Position numbers and translations under genes: made by a program. Under the pieces are notes generated by a model, which saw only the letters and a list, made by a program, of their open reading frames with translations, did not search any database and was not told where the DNA came from. Below are positions 46,824-54,026 of a DNA stretch of 64,000 nt, piece after piece. Source of the DNA: Curtobacterium sp. MCJR17_055. GTDB taxonomy: Bacteria > Actinomycetota > Actinomycetes > Actinomycetales > Microbacteriaceae. The first letter of the stretch is position 1. Every line of letters starts with the position of its first letter. Location: contig NZ_QKLF01000004.1 of NCBI RefSeq assembly GCF_003224335.1, positions 372,001 through 436,000 on the forward strand, read 5' to 3'.

Positions 46824-47579
46824 TCAGAGCACCCCGATCGCGGTCGCCCGCCAGCGACCGTTGCGGACCTCGAGCCGGATGGCGACCGCCCGGGCGCGAC
46901 TTCGGGTGTGGACGACCACGGCCGCCTCGGCGACGCCGTCCCGGGGCCCGTCGAGCACGACGCCGCCGACCCGGATGACCGCACGCTGCCGTGCGTGGCG
47001 GGACACCGACCGGGCACGCGCCGCGACCGCCGCACGGTGCTGCAGGTGTCGGTGCACCTCGTCGGTGATCCACCGCGAGATGGTGTCGACCTCACGGGCG
47101 CCGGTGAGGATCTCGGCGACGCACAGGGCGAGGGACCGCGCGGTCTCGCCGGCGTCCGGGAGGTCCGTGCCCGCGCCGCCGCCACCCGCACCGACAGCCG
47201 ACTGCGTCTCGTCCGGGCCCGGCGCAGCCCCGGTCCTGGACGGATCCAGGACCGCCGCGGGTCCGGACGGATCCAGGGCCGCTCCGGTCCCGGACGCACC
47301 GAGGACCGCTCCGGTCACGGACGGACTCAGGACCGCCCCGGTCCCGGCCGTGCCGACGGCCGCGCCGGTCCCGTCCGTGCCGACGGCCGCGCCGGTCCCG
47401 TCCGTGCCGACGTCCACCCCGGGGTCGACCGTCCGGACGACGCTCGAGGAGGAGGAGGGCACGACGTGGGTGCCGCCCGTCCCCTCGTCCTCGGCGCGAT
47501 GGCGGTCCCTCCGGTCCTCCTCGGTCTGGTCGTGCCTCCCGACCGGCTCCTCGTCGATCCGTTGCGCCGTGTCCGTCAC
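46824..47579 (-). CDS. Rv3235 family protein with nonapeptide repeats
   Basis: The conserved C-terminal part (residues ~150-251: LALCVAEILTGAREVDTISR, WITDEVHRHLQHRAAVAARA, EAAVVVHTRSRARAVAIRLE) matches the Rv3235-type domain coded near secA in many actinobacteria; its function is unknown. Residues ~56-120 are seven 9-residue repeats of the type VGTDGTGAA. I start at the GTG at 47579, which has AAAGGGGG nearby; an ATG at 47624 is an alternative. It is divergent from the pdtaS-like gene and convergent with secA. Confidence 0.72.
   Translation of the reverse strand: MTDTAQRIDEEPVGRHDQTEEDRRDRHRAEDEGTGGTHVVPSSSSSVVRTVDPGVDVGTDGTGAAVGTDGTGAAVGTAGTGAVLSPSVTGAVLGASGTGAALDPSGPAAVLDPSRTGAAPGPDETQSAVGAGGGGAGTDLPDAGETARSLALCVAEILTGAREVDTISRWITDEVHRHLQHRAAVAARARSVSRHARQRAVIRVGGVVLDGPRDGVAEAAVVVHTRSRARAVAIRLEVRNGRWRATAIGVL
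47223..47411 (-). repeat. Seven 27-bp repeats inside the Rv3235-like gene
   Basis: Seven exact 27-bp steps code 9-residue units; the two units at the N-terminal end are identical (VGTDGTGAA), and divergence rises toward the C-terminal side (LDPSRTGAA). This suggests growth from one edge. Confidence 0.85.
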
Positions 47580-47684
47580 CCCGGCCCCCTTTCTCCAGGG
47601 CCGAGCGTTTGGGCCGTGCAACATCACATTTCGCCGAGTGGTGATGCCTGTGGAGAGTGCGCCGTCTCCACACAGCGGCGGACC

Positions 47685-47690
47685 TAGACT
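47685..47690 (+). promoter_or_regulatory. -10-like TAGACT for the pdtaS-like gene
   Basis: The hexamer is 6 nt before the GTG at 47697; leaderless mRNA expected. Confidence 0.6.
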
Positions 47691-47696
47691 TGGCTG

Positions 47697-49208
47697 GTGT
47701 CGACCCTCAGTGACCTCGTCCTCGCACAAGGCCGTTCCTCCGAAGCCGACGTGGAATGGCTGCACCTGCTCGTCGGCGACTGGCAGCTGCTGGCCGACCT
47801 GTCCTTCGCCGACATGGTCCTCTGGGTACCGACCGCCGACGGGTCGTCCTTCGTGGCCGTCGCCCACGCCCGGCCGTCCTCGGCGGCGACGCTGTTCTAC
47901 CGCGACATCGTCGGGCAGGAGATCCGCGAGGAGTGGCGCGACCAGGTCACCCAGAGCTTCACCGGGAGCCGCGTCGTCGACTCGGCCGAGCCCGACTGGT
48001 ACGAGGACACCCCGACCCGCGTCCGGGCCATCCCGGTGCTCCGACGCCTGACCGCGAAGAGCGCCGAGACCACCGAGCGGCCGATCGCCGTCGTGACCCG
48101 CCACTCCAACCAGGACGAGTCGCGCACGCCGAGCCGTCAGGAGCTCAACTTCACCGCGAGCGCGAACGACCTGTTCGGCATGATCGCCACCGGCGACTTC
48201 CCGGACCTCGGCGCACCCGCTGGCCCCCGCCGTGGTGCGCCCCGTGCCAGTGACGGTCTCCTCCGCCTCGACACCGACGGCGTGGTCACGTTCGCGAGCC
48301 CGAACGGTCTCAGCGCGTTCAACCGGATGGGCTTCGAGGGCGAACTCGAGCGCAAGTCCCTGGCCGAGGTCACGACGGAGCTGCTCGGTGCGCAGCTCGA
48401 CGTCGACGAGTCCCTGCCGCTCGTGGTCACCGGCCGCGCTCCGTGGCGGGCCGACATCGAGGCGAAGGGCGTCACCGTGACCCTCCGGTCGATCCCGCTC
48501 CGCGACCAGGGTGCCCGCATCGGCGCCGTCGTCCTCTGCCGCGACGTCACCGAGATGCGGCACCAGGAGCGCGAGCTCATCACCAAGGACGCGACGATCC
48601 GTGAGATCCACCACCGCGTCAAGAACAACCTGCAGACGGTGGCGTCCCTCCTGCGGATCCAGGCCCGGCGCACGCACTCGGACGAGGCGCGGACCTCCCT
48701 GCAGAACGCGATGCGGCGCGTGGCCGCCATCGCCGTCGTGCACGACACCCTGTCGACGGGGCTCAGCCAGACCGTCGACTTCGACGAGGTGTTCGACTCG
48801 GTCCTCAAGCTCGTGACCGAGGTCGCGGCGTCGCACAACACGACCGTGCACCCGAAGAAGACGGGGGAGTTCGGTGTGCTGCCGTCCGAGGCCGCGACCC
48901 CGCTCGCGCTCGGTCTCACCGAACTCGTCACCAACGCCGTGGAGCACGGGCTCGACGGGCGCGACGGCGAGGTCGAGATCGTGGCGAACCGGCACGACGA
49001 CCACATCGAGATCCAGGTCCGCGACAACGGCGTCGGCCTGCCGGAGGGCAAGGTCGGGTCGGGGCTCGGGACGCAGATCGTCCGCACCCTCATCCAGGGC
49101 GAACTCGGCGGCACGATCGACTGGCACACCCTCACGGGCAGCGGCACCGAGGTGACCATCTCGATCCCGTTCCGCTGGCTCACGGCCGCACCGGCAGCGA
49201 CCGCCTGA
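47697..49208 (+). CDS. pdtaS: Cytosolic sensor histidine kinase, PdtaS-like (HisKA_2)
   Basis: The 503-residue kinase has no membrane helix. Residues ~10-150 look like a GAF sensor, ~180-290 a PAS-like domain (LLRLDTDGVVTFASPNGLSA), then the HisKA_2 box IREIHHRVKNNLQTVASLLR with His305/306 and the ATPase boxes LGLTELVTNAVEHGLDG, DNGVGLP and GLGTQIVRTLI. In mycobacteria PdtaS passes phosphate to the RNA-binding antiterminator PdtaR, which is not in this window. As in M. tuberculosis (Rv3220c, Rv3219) it is convergent with whiB1. Confidence 0.9.
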   Translation: MSTLSDLVLAQGRSSEADVEWLHLLVGDWQLLADLSFADMVLWVPTADGSSFVAVAHARPSSAATLFYRDIVGQEIREEWRDQVTQSFTGSRVVDSAEPDWYEDTPTRVRAIPVLRRLTAKSAETTERPIAVVTRHSNQDESRTPSRQELNFTASANDLFGMIATGDFPDLGAPAGPRRGAPRASDGLLRLDTDGVVTFASPNGLSAFNRMGFEGELERKSLAEVTTELLGAQLDVDESLPLVVTGRAPWRADIEAKGVTVTLRSIPLRDQGARIGAVVLCRDVTEMRHQERELITKDATIREIHHRVKNNLQTVASLLRIQARRTHSDEARTSLQNAMRRVAAIAVVHDTLSTGLSQTVDFDEVFDSVLKLVTEVAASHNTTVHPKKTGEFGVLPSEAATPLALGLTELVTNAVEHGLDGRDGEVEIVANRHDDHIEIQVRDNGVGLPEGKVGSGLGTQIVRTLIQGELGGTIDWHTLTGSGTEVTISIPFRWLTAAPAATA

Positions 49209-49230
49209 CCGCTCGCGGTCGTCCGCGACG

Positions 49231-49279
49231 GCCTGGAGGCCCGCACCCGGTCCGGCGGAGGAGGTGCGGGCCTCCAGGC
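49231..49279 (+). terminator. Hairpin after the pdtaS-like gene
   Basis: Arms GCCTGGAGGCCCGCACC (49231-49247) and its exact complement at 49263-49279, 15-nt loop, 22 nt after the stop. Confidence 0.75.
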
Positions 49280-49322
49280 GTTCCGCGGTGTCCCTGCGGC
49301 ACAGTGCCACGGGCCGGACGCA

Positions 49323-49358
49323 GGAGAGCCCGCCACCCGGAGGGATGGCGGGCTCTCC
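49323..49358 (-). terminator. Hairpin after whiB1
   Basis: 13-bp arms GGAGAGCCCGCCA (49323-49335) and 49346-49358 with a 10-nt loop, 16 nt past the whiB1 stop on the minus strand. Confidence 0.75.
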
Positions 49359-49374
49359 CGTCAGGTGTGCGCGG

Positions 49375-49623
49375 TCAGGAGGCGCGGCGGGCGCGGGCTG
49401 CGCGGCGCTTGAGCGCGCGACGCTCGTCCTCGCTGAGGCCGCCCCAGACACCGGAGTCCTGGTTGTTCTCGAGGGCGTACTGCAGGCACATCTCGGTCAC
49501 GGTGCACCGAGCGCAGACCGACTTGGCCTTCTCGATCTGGTCGACGGCCGGGCCGGTGTTCCCGACGGGGAAGAAGAGCTCGGGGTCTGCGGTGAGGCAG
49601 GCAGCCTGGTCACGCCAGTCCAT
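49375..49623 (-). CDS. whiB1: WhiB1-type iron-sulfur regulator
   Basis: This 82-residue protein has Cys9, Cys37, Cys40 and Cys46, the same positions as in mycobacterial WhiB1, where they hold a NO-sensitive [4Fe-4S] cluster. The GVWGG turn and the basic C-terminus RRALKRRAARARRAS follow. WhiB1 is an essential transcription factor in mycobacteria that works with the primary sigma factor. The ATG at 49623 (MDWRDQAACL) is set by family length; the frame continues upstream without support. The gene is convergent with the pdtaS-like gene. Confidence 0.95.
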   Translation of the reverse strand: MDWRDQAACLTADPELFFPVGNTGPAVDQIEKAKSVCARCTVTEMCLQYALENNQDSGVWGGLSEDERRALKRRAARARRAS

Positions 49624-49841
49624 GTGTGGTGCTCCTTGCGGTAGATGCTCGAACGGCAGGCCGCGGCCGTGGCTCGGGGGATCGGGACTCTGCACATGCT
49701 CATGTGACGTACGGGAGGCTTCCTGTGGGGGAGGAGCCCGCGCGGGGAGAGTTCGACGCCCGCGGAACGCTCGGGGGAGGAGCGTCGAACCACGGGAGAC
49801 GTACACCACATCGTGCCGTCCAAACGACCTCGGACATCGTT

Positions 49842-49855
49842 CCATACTGGTATGG
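49842..49855. promoter_or_regulatory. Inverted repeat CCATAC-TG-GTATGG between whiB1 and a membrane protein gene
   Basis: Six-bp arms with a 2-nt spacer lie in the most AT-rich part of the 265-nt divergent region (49624-49888). It could be an operator or supply -10 sequences in both directions. The remainder of the region shows no gene. Confidence 0.45.
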
Positions 49856-49888
49856 CCAAATCAAGGGTTTCACTGCTGGAGGATCGCT

Positions 49889-50308
49889 GTGCCTGACACC
49901 ACCACGGACGACGAACTCGTCCCCCGGAGGCGGCCCGCTGCACTCCTCGTGCTCGTCGCCGTCGTCGGGCTCGAGTTCCTCGCGATGGCCGCCGTGACGG
50001 TCTACCTGCTCGTGGAACTCCTCACGACCCCGGCAGCGGGCATCGCGTCCGGGATCGCCCTGCTCGTGCTCGCGGTCCTCGCGACCGTCTGGCTCGGCGC
50101 GATGGTGGCCGGGCTCCGCCGCGGACGCGCCTGGGTGCGCAGCGGTGTGGTCGTCTGGCAGGTCCTGCAGGGTGCCCTTGCGATCGGGGCGTTCCAGGGC
50201 GAGTCGCGGGTGGCGTCCGTCGGGTGGGCGCTGCTCATCCCGGCGCTGCTCGGCATCACGCTCGTGCTCAGCCGGCCGGTGACCGCGGCACTCGTGCGCC
50301 GGGACTGA
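49889..50308 (+). CDS. Small four-helix membrane protein, unknown function
   Basis: The 139-residue protein has four predicted membrane helices (LLVLVAVVGLEFLAMAAVTV, ~55-78 GIASGIALLVLAVLATVWLG, ~90-110 and ~115-132) linked by short Arg-rich loops (GLRRGRAWVR). No named family is recognised, though similar small proteins are common in actinobacteria. The GTG at 49889 has GGAGG at 49878-49882. It is divergent from whiB1 and may share its control region. Confidence 0.75.
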   Translation: MPDTTTDDELVPRRRPAALLVLVAVVGLEFLAMAAVTVYLLVELLTTPAAGIASGIALLVLAVLATVWLGAMVAGLRRGRAWVRSGVVVWQVLQGALAIGAFQGESRVASVGWALLIPALLGITLVLSRPVTAALVRRD

Positions 50309-50361
50309 GCGGCGACGGGCCCGAGCAGCACCGGGCCCGAGCAGCACCGGGAGGCGGGCCG

Positions 50362-50832
50362 TCAGACCAGGCCGAGCTTCTTCCGCAGGCTCGCCACATG
50401 GCCGGTGGCCTTGACGTTGTAGAGCGGCAGCTGGACGCGGCCCTCCTCGTCGACGACGATCGTCGACCGGATGGTGCCGGTGACGATCTTGCCGTAGTTG
50501 TTCTTCTCACCCCATGCCCCGTACGCGCGGTGTACGGCGAGATCGGGGTCGCTCAGCAGCGGGAAGCTCAGGGCCTGCTCGGAGTGGAAGCGCTGCAGGG
50601 CGGGCAGCTCGTCCTTCGAGACGCCGAGGACCTCGTAGCCGGCGGCCTGGAGCGACGACATGTTGTCGCGGAAGTCGCAGGCCTCGGTGGTGCAGCCCGG
50701 GGTGGACGCCGCGGGGTAGAAGTACACGATCACCTTCCGTCCGCGGAGGTCCGCGAGCGCGTGCTCGGTGCCGTCCTGGTCGGGGAGGGTGAAGTCGGGG
50801 GCGGTGTCGCCGGCGGCGAGACGGTCGCTCAA
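50362..50832 (-). CDS. bcp: Thioredoxin-dependent thiol peroxidase (Bcp/PrxQ)
   Basis: This 156-residue cytosolic peroxiredoxin reduces hydrogen and alkyl peroxides. It has the active-site segment VYFYPAASTPGCTTEACDFR with peroxidatic Cys47 and resolving Cys52, five residues apart as in Bcp/PrxQ, and the typical KNNYGKIVTGTIRSTIVVDE. The start codon is TTG at 50832, supported by AGGAG eight bases before it, and the N-terminus MSDRLAAGDTAPDFTL fits the family. It is convergent with the small membrane protein; a 16-bp direct repeat (GGGCCCGAGCAGCACC) lies between their stops. Confidence 0.94.
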   Translation of the reverse strand: MSDRLAAGDTAPDFTLPDQDGTEHALADLRGRKVIVYFYPAASTPGCTTEACDFRDNMSSLQAAGYEVLGVSKDELPALQRFHSEQALSFPLLSDPDLAVHRAYGAWGEKNNYGKIVTGTIRSTIVVDEEGRVQLPLYNVKATGHVASLRKKLGLV

Positions 50833-50945
50833 GTGGGGCTCCTGTTCGTCCGGTGCCGCGAGTGGTCAACGGCACGCAGAAGTCATGCTATTGTTGATTC
50901 CCGTCGCGGGGCGCACGCCGAAGCGGCAGGACAACTCCACACCAC

Positions 50946-51021
<76 letters not shown>

Positions 51022-51023
51022 AC

Positions 51024-51056
51024 CGAAGACCCCGACCGATCCGGTCGGGGTCTTCG
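51024..51056 (+). terminator. Perfect hairpin after tRNA-Lys
   Basis: 15-bp arms at 51024-51038 and 51042-51056 with a 3-nt ATC loop, directly after the tRNA 3' end, ending in TCTTCGTCGT. Confidence 0.85.
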
Positions 51057-51166
51057 TCGTCCTACCGGCGTTCCACGCACCGTGCCTCGCGAGACCGTCG
51101 TGCCCGACACGCCCGACCCGGTTCCGGTCACCATCTCGACCGGACGGCCCAGCCGCCGGCGCTGCG

Positions 51167-51817
51167 TCACCCGTCGGACAGCTCCACCACTCGCTCCTCG
51201 CCGACCACCGCATCGAGCCCGCCCGACGACACCGCCGCCAACTCCGCCCGGAGTTCTGCGATCCCGTCGGTCGGCACCCACACCTCGAACGTCGCCTCCG
51301 CGCCGTAGACCGTCGCGCCGGAGGTGGCGTCGTGCCGCTGCACCCACGCGCGCAGGGCGTTGTCCACCCGTCCCGCGTCGGCGTGCGGGACCGCTACGGT
51401 CACCTGCGTCCGGGCGGCGCGGCGGACGACCTCCGCCCGGTCAAGCGTCTCGGACACCGAGGTCGAGTAGGCCCGGACCAGCCCACCGGCACCGAGCTTC
51501 ACGCCGCCGAACCACCGGCTGACGACCACGACGACGTCGGTGAGGTCCCGCCGACGGAGGACCTCGAGCATCGGGACGCCCGCGGTGCCCGAGGGTTCAC
51601 CGTCGTCGGAGGACCGGGCCTGGTCTCCGAGGACGCCGGTGACCATCGCGGTGCAGTGGTGCCGGGCGTCCCACGAGCGACGGCGGACGTCCGCGATGAC
51701 GGCCTCCGCCGCCGCCGCGTCCGCGGCGGGGTGCGCGAGGGTGACGAACCGGGAGCGCGACACGACGATCTCGTGCTCGACCGGGCCGGCGATGGAAGCG
51801 GGGTACCGGCGGGACAC
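51167..51817 (-). CDS. YigZ/IMPACT family protein
   Basis: The 216-residue protein has the UPF0029/IMPACT N-terminal domain: SRSRFVTLAHPAADAAAAEA, ARHHCTAMVTG, and the diagnostic SSDDGEPSGTAGVPMLEVL and SRWFGGVKLGAGGLVRAYS, then a ferredoxin-like C-terminal domain. Family members are linked to translation control or elongation-factor-like binding, but the bacterial role is not settled. The GTG at 51817 lies 7 nt after TACCCT (51825-51830), and the frame upstream to 52174 is antisense of the next gene. Confidence 0.92.
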   Translation of the reverse strand: MSRRYPASIAGPVEHEIVVSRSRFVTLAHPAADAAAAEAVIADVRRRSWDARHHCTAMVTGVLGDQARSSDDGEPSGTAGVPMLEVLRRRDLTDVVVVVSRWFGGVKLGAGGLVRAYSTSVSETLDRAEVVRRAARTQVTVAVPHADAGRVDNALRAWVQRHDATSGATVYGAEATFEVWVPTDGIAELRAELAAVSSGGLDAVVGEERVVELSDG

Positions 51818-51824
51818 CCGTCCG

Positions 51825-51830
51825 AGGGTA
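51825..51830 (-). promoter_or_regulatory. -10-like TACCCT, leaderless spacing
   Basis: Minus-strand hexamer 7 nt before the GTG at 51817, in the 57-nt divergent region shared with the EspR-like gene. Confidence 0.5.
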
Positions 51831-51874
51831 GTGGCGCAGTAGGGTGGTCGGGCACGGGATCGAAGGGGGCGACG

Positions 51875-52315
51875 ATGACGGGATCGGTGCCGAAGGGCGG
51901 CGTGCTCGACGCGGGGGAGCTCGCGCGACGGCTCAACCTGCTGCTCGACTTCGAGGAGTCGCAGCGTGGTGCACCCGTGCCCTTCGCGGAGATCGAGCAG
52001 TACGTGGCCGACGGCGGCGGTTCGCTCTCGCGCGCGAAGTGGACCTACATGGTTTCCGGTGACGGGCGGCGGAACAGCGACACCCAGCTGCTGCGCCTGC
52101 TCGCGGGCTTCTTCGAGGTCGACGACCGTTTCCTGCTCGAGGACAGTGAACTGCCCGAGCGCATCGGCGCGCAACTCGCCCTCGTGCGGGCCGTCCGTTC
52201 GGCCCGGGTGAGCGGTTTCGCAGCGCGGACCTTCCCCGGTGAACTCTCGCCGGAGGCCCTCCGCCGCATCGCCGAGGTCATCGAGCAGGAGTCGCGCAGC
52301 GGCGGTGCGGTGTGA
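51875..52315 (+). CDS. EspR-like helix-turn-helix DNA-binding protein
   Basis: The 146-residue protein has an XRE-type helical N-terminal domain (ELARRLNLLLDF, PFAEIEQYVADGG, SLSRAKWTYMVSGDGRRNSD, LLRLLAGFFEVDDRFLLEDS) and a C-terminal helical pair (RIGAQLALVRAVRSARVSGF, SPEALRRIAEVIEQ). From memory, this order of segments resembles mycobacterial EspR, a dimeric nucleoid-type regulator. GAAGGGGG is just before the ATG. Its stop overlaps the protease start by GTGA, so it is the first gene of a coupled triad; it may be the protease's target, by analogy with ImmA-ImmR. Confidence 0.82.
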   Translation: MTGSVPKGGVLDAGELARRLNLLLDFEESQRGAPVPFAEIEQYVADGGGSLSRAKWTYMVSGDGRRNSDTQLLRLLAGFFEVDDRFLLEDSELPERIGAQLALVRAVRSARVSGFAARTFPGELSPEALRRIAEVIEQESRSGGAV

Positions 52316-52776
52316 CCGCGCCGACGCTGGTCGACCGGTTCTGGCAGCTGGGCGAGGACGCGGGCTGGACCGGGATCGACGACGCCGTCGCGGCGGCCGA
52401 GGACCTCGTCGGCAAGCCGATCACCGTCCGTGAGGAGTCGTTCCTGGCCGACGAGCCGGTGTGCGGCTTCGTCGCGACGCTGGAGCACCGTCACCTCGTG
52501 ATGATCTCCCCGACGCCGTCCCCGACCTTCCGCGCGTTCGTCATCGGACACGAGCTCGGCCACGTCCTGCACGGACACCACGAGACCGCGCCGCAGGCCG
52601 CCGCCATCCGGAGCCTCATCCCGGACCTGCCCGAGTACAAGGTCGAACGGGCCCTCGCCCGCGGCCTCTTCGAGAACGAGTACGAACGCGAGGCCGAGCT
52701 CTTCGCCGACCGGCTCGCGCAGCTGATCCGCGGCCACCGCGAACGTCCGAGTGCGTTCCGCGGGGTCTTCGGGTGA
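52312..52776 (+). CDS. ImmA/IrrE family metallo-endopeptidase
   Basis: The 154-residue protein has the zinc motif HELGH (His80, Glu81, His84) in FVIGHELGHVLHGHH and a likely third ligand in EREAELFADRL. Proteins of this family cleave a paired helix-turn-helix regulator and so switch on genes (ImmA in ICEBs1, IrrE/PprI in Deinococcus). The regulator coded immediately before it is the natural candidate substrate. GTG start, with 4-nt overlaps on both sides. No integrase or phage gene is nearby. Confidence 0.9.
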   Translation: MTAPTLVDRFWQLGEDAGWTGIDDAVAAAEDLVGKPITVREESFLADEPVCGFVATLEHRHLVMISPTPSPTFRAFVIGHELGHVLHGHHETAPQAAAIRSLIPDLPEYKVERALARGLFENEYEREAELFADRLAQLIRGHRERPSAFRGVFG

Positions 52777-53699
52777 TCCTCGCCGTCGTCCAGGCGGTCC
52801 TGCTCGTCGTCGGGGCGGTCGTCCTCTCCGTCGTGCAACGCGGGCAGGACCGGACGCTGGCACTGACGTTCCTGCTGTTCTCGGGCACGGTCGTCGCCGG
52901 CGTCGACCCCCTGTACCGCGCCGTCGACCCGCTGCTCGGCGGACGGAACGTCTTGACACTCGTGTGCGACGTCCTGATGGCGGCGGGGACGAGCACGCTG
53001 CTCTGGGGCGTCGCGAAGGCCGTGGGAGCGGCACGGCCGTGGATGCGCAGGGCGGTCGTCGCGTCGTGCTCCGTCGTGGTCGTCGCCGTCGTGACGGCGT
53101 TCGTGCTGCTCGACCCGGTCCCGACGACCACGACGTTCATGCTCGCCGTCGGTGCGCAGCCCCTCGCGGCGGTCTACTCGATCGTGCAGACGACGTACCT
53201 GGGCGTCGCCCTCGGCGCCACCGGGCTCATCTGCGTGCTGCGCATCCGGGAGGCCCGGACCGGTCCGGACCGAGTCGGCCTGTGGGCGCTCGTCGCCGGC
53301 GGGGTCTTCGGCGTCGTCCGCATGGTGGTCGTCGCGGTGATGGACCTGGCCCACGTCGCCGGCCGGATCGACGTCACGCGGGCGCTCGCCCTGCCGTACG
53401 ACGTCACGACACCGGGCGCGGTGCTGCTCGTCGCATCCGGCATGCTCCTGCTCGTTCTCGGCCACCGGCTCTGGCAGAGCAGACGGACCCGGGCGCTGCA
53501 GGATGCCCTCCGCCGTCTCGAACCGGTCCACGCCCGACTCGGCACCGACAACGAGTACCCCGACTCCGACGACCCCGCGACCCGGCTCAGCCGTCTCATC
53601 GTCGAGGTGAACGACGGCGCCCGTCGACACCGCACACCGCTCAGCCCGGCCGACCAGGCAGCGCTGGCCGAGGCGGAAGCGGTCCTCGCGGGCACCTGA
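52773..53699 (+). CDS. Seven-helix membrane protein, MAB_1171c-like
   Basis: The 308-residue protein has about seven membrane helices (ILAVVQAVLLVVGAVVLSVV at the very start, then ~28-48, 60-80, 95-115, 128-150, 165-190, 208-232) and a cytosolic tail (~235-308) with ALQDALRRLEPVHARLG. The form recalls the MAB_1171c-type family that is often coded next to ImmA/IrrE proteases in actinobacteria; this rests on memory of context and topology. It could sense a signal and control the protease. The GTG start overlaps the protease stop. Confidence 0.75.
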   Translation: MILAVVQAVLLVVGAVVLSVVQRGQDRTLALTFLLFSGTVVAGVDPLYRAVDPLLGGRNVLTLVCDVLMAAGTSTLLWGVAKAVGAARPWMRRAVVASCSVVVVAVVTAFVLLDPVPTTTTFMLAVGAQPLAAVYSIVQTTYLGVALGATGLICVLRIREARTGPDRVGLWALVAGGVFGVVRMVVVAVMDLAHVAGRIDVTRALALPYDVTTPGAVLLVASGMLLLVLGHRLWQSRRTRALQDALRRLEPVHARLGTDNEYPDSDDPATRLSRLIVEVNDGARRHRTPLSPADQAALAEAEAVLAGT

Positions 53700-53724
53700 C
53701 CCCGGGCCCGACCACCCGGTCGTG

Positions 53725-53747
53725 TACGCTCTGTAGCACGTGCTACA
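53725..53747 (+). promoter_or_regulatory. TACGCT plus perfect 16-bp palindrome TGTAGCACGTGCTACA
   Basis: TACGCT (53725-53730) is followed by the perfect palindrome at 53732-53747, which would cover the transcription start. The form fits a repressor operator, with TetR-like symmetry; no adjacent regulator apart from the EspR-like triad is present. Confidence 0.5.
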
Positions 53748-53761
53748 CCCGGTGTGGTCGC

Positions 53762-53796
53762 GGGTCTCGGCCGGTCGTGGGGGGCGGCCGAGGCCC
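53762..53796 (+). terminator. Hairpin between the palindrome and the SCO4848-like gene
   Basis: Arms GGGTCTCGGCC (53762-53772) and GGCCGAGGCCC (53786-53796) pair over 11 bp with one G-T pair and a 13-nt loop. It may end the triad operon or a short transcript starting near 53737. Confidence 0.6.
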
Positions 53797-53801
53797 GGGC
53801 G

Positions 53802-53807
53802 TAGGAT
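53802..53807 (+). promoter_or_regulatory. -10-like TAGGAT, leaderless spacing
   Basis: The hexamer is 6 nt before the GTG at 53814. Confidence 0.55.
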
Positions 53808-53813
53808 CGTCGG

Positions 53814-54026
53814 GTGCTCGTCTTCGCTGCAGTGGTCCTGATCGTCGGCGCCGTCTTCAACGTGGTCGCGTGGCCGCGCTTCTTCCAGCGCGTCGCGAAG
53901 GACTCCCGCGCCCGGGACGCCGCGGGCCGCCCGACGACGTTCTGGCGCGTGCACTTCGTGCTGCTGCTCATCGCGCTGGTGATCGCGGTGGCCTCCGTGC
54001 TCGCCGCGGTGCTGCTGCTGGTCTGA
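53814..54026 (+). CDS. SCO4848-like small membrane protein
   Basis: The 70-residue protein has two membrane helices (LVFAAVVLIVGAVFNVVAW and VHFVLLLIALVIAVASVLAA) around a polar loop FFQRVAKDSRARDAAGRPTT. The W-x-R-F, K-D-x-R-A and VH marks fit the SCO4848 family as I recall it. The function is unknown. A GTG start with TAGGAT 6 nt upstream supports the reading. It converges with a coding-looking frame on the minus strand that has no stop at its border. Confidence 0.78.
   Translation: MLVFAAVVLIVGAVFNVVAWPRFFQRVAKDSRARDAAGRPTTFWRVHFVLLLIALVIAVASVLAAVLLLV

Noticed and set aside
48137-49336. 399-codon minus-strand frame opposite the pdtaS-like gene
   Set aside because: No family motif, Ser/Arg/Thr-rich shadow translation; the sense kinase has all boxes.
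51875-53699. Remnant of an integrative element or prophage around the ImmA/IrrE gene
   Set aside because: No integrase, excisionase, attachment repeat or phage gene is seen, base composition is like the neighbours, and although tRNA-Lys lies ~0.9 kb away I found no duplicate of its 3' end.
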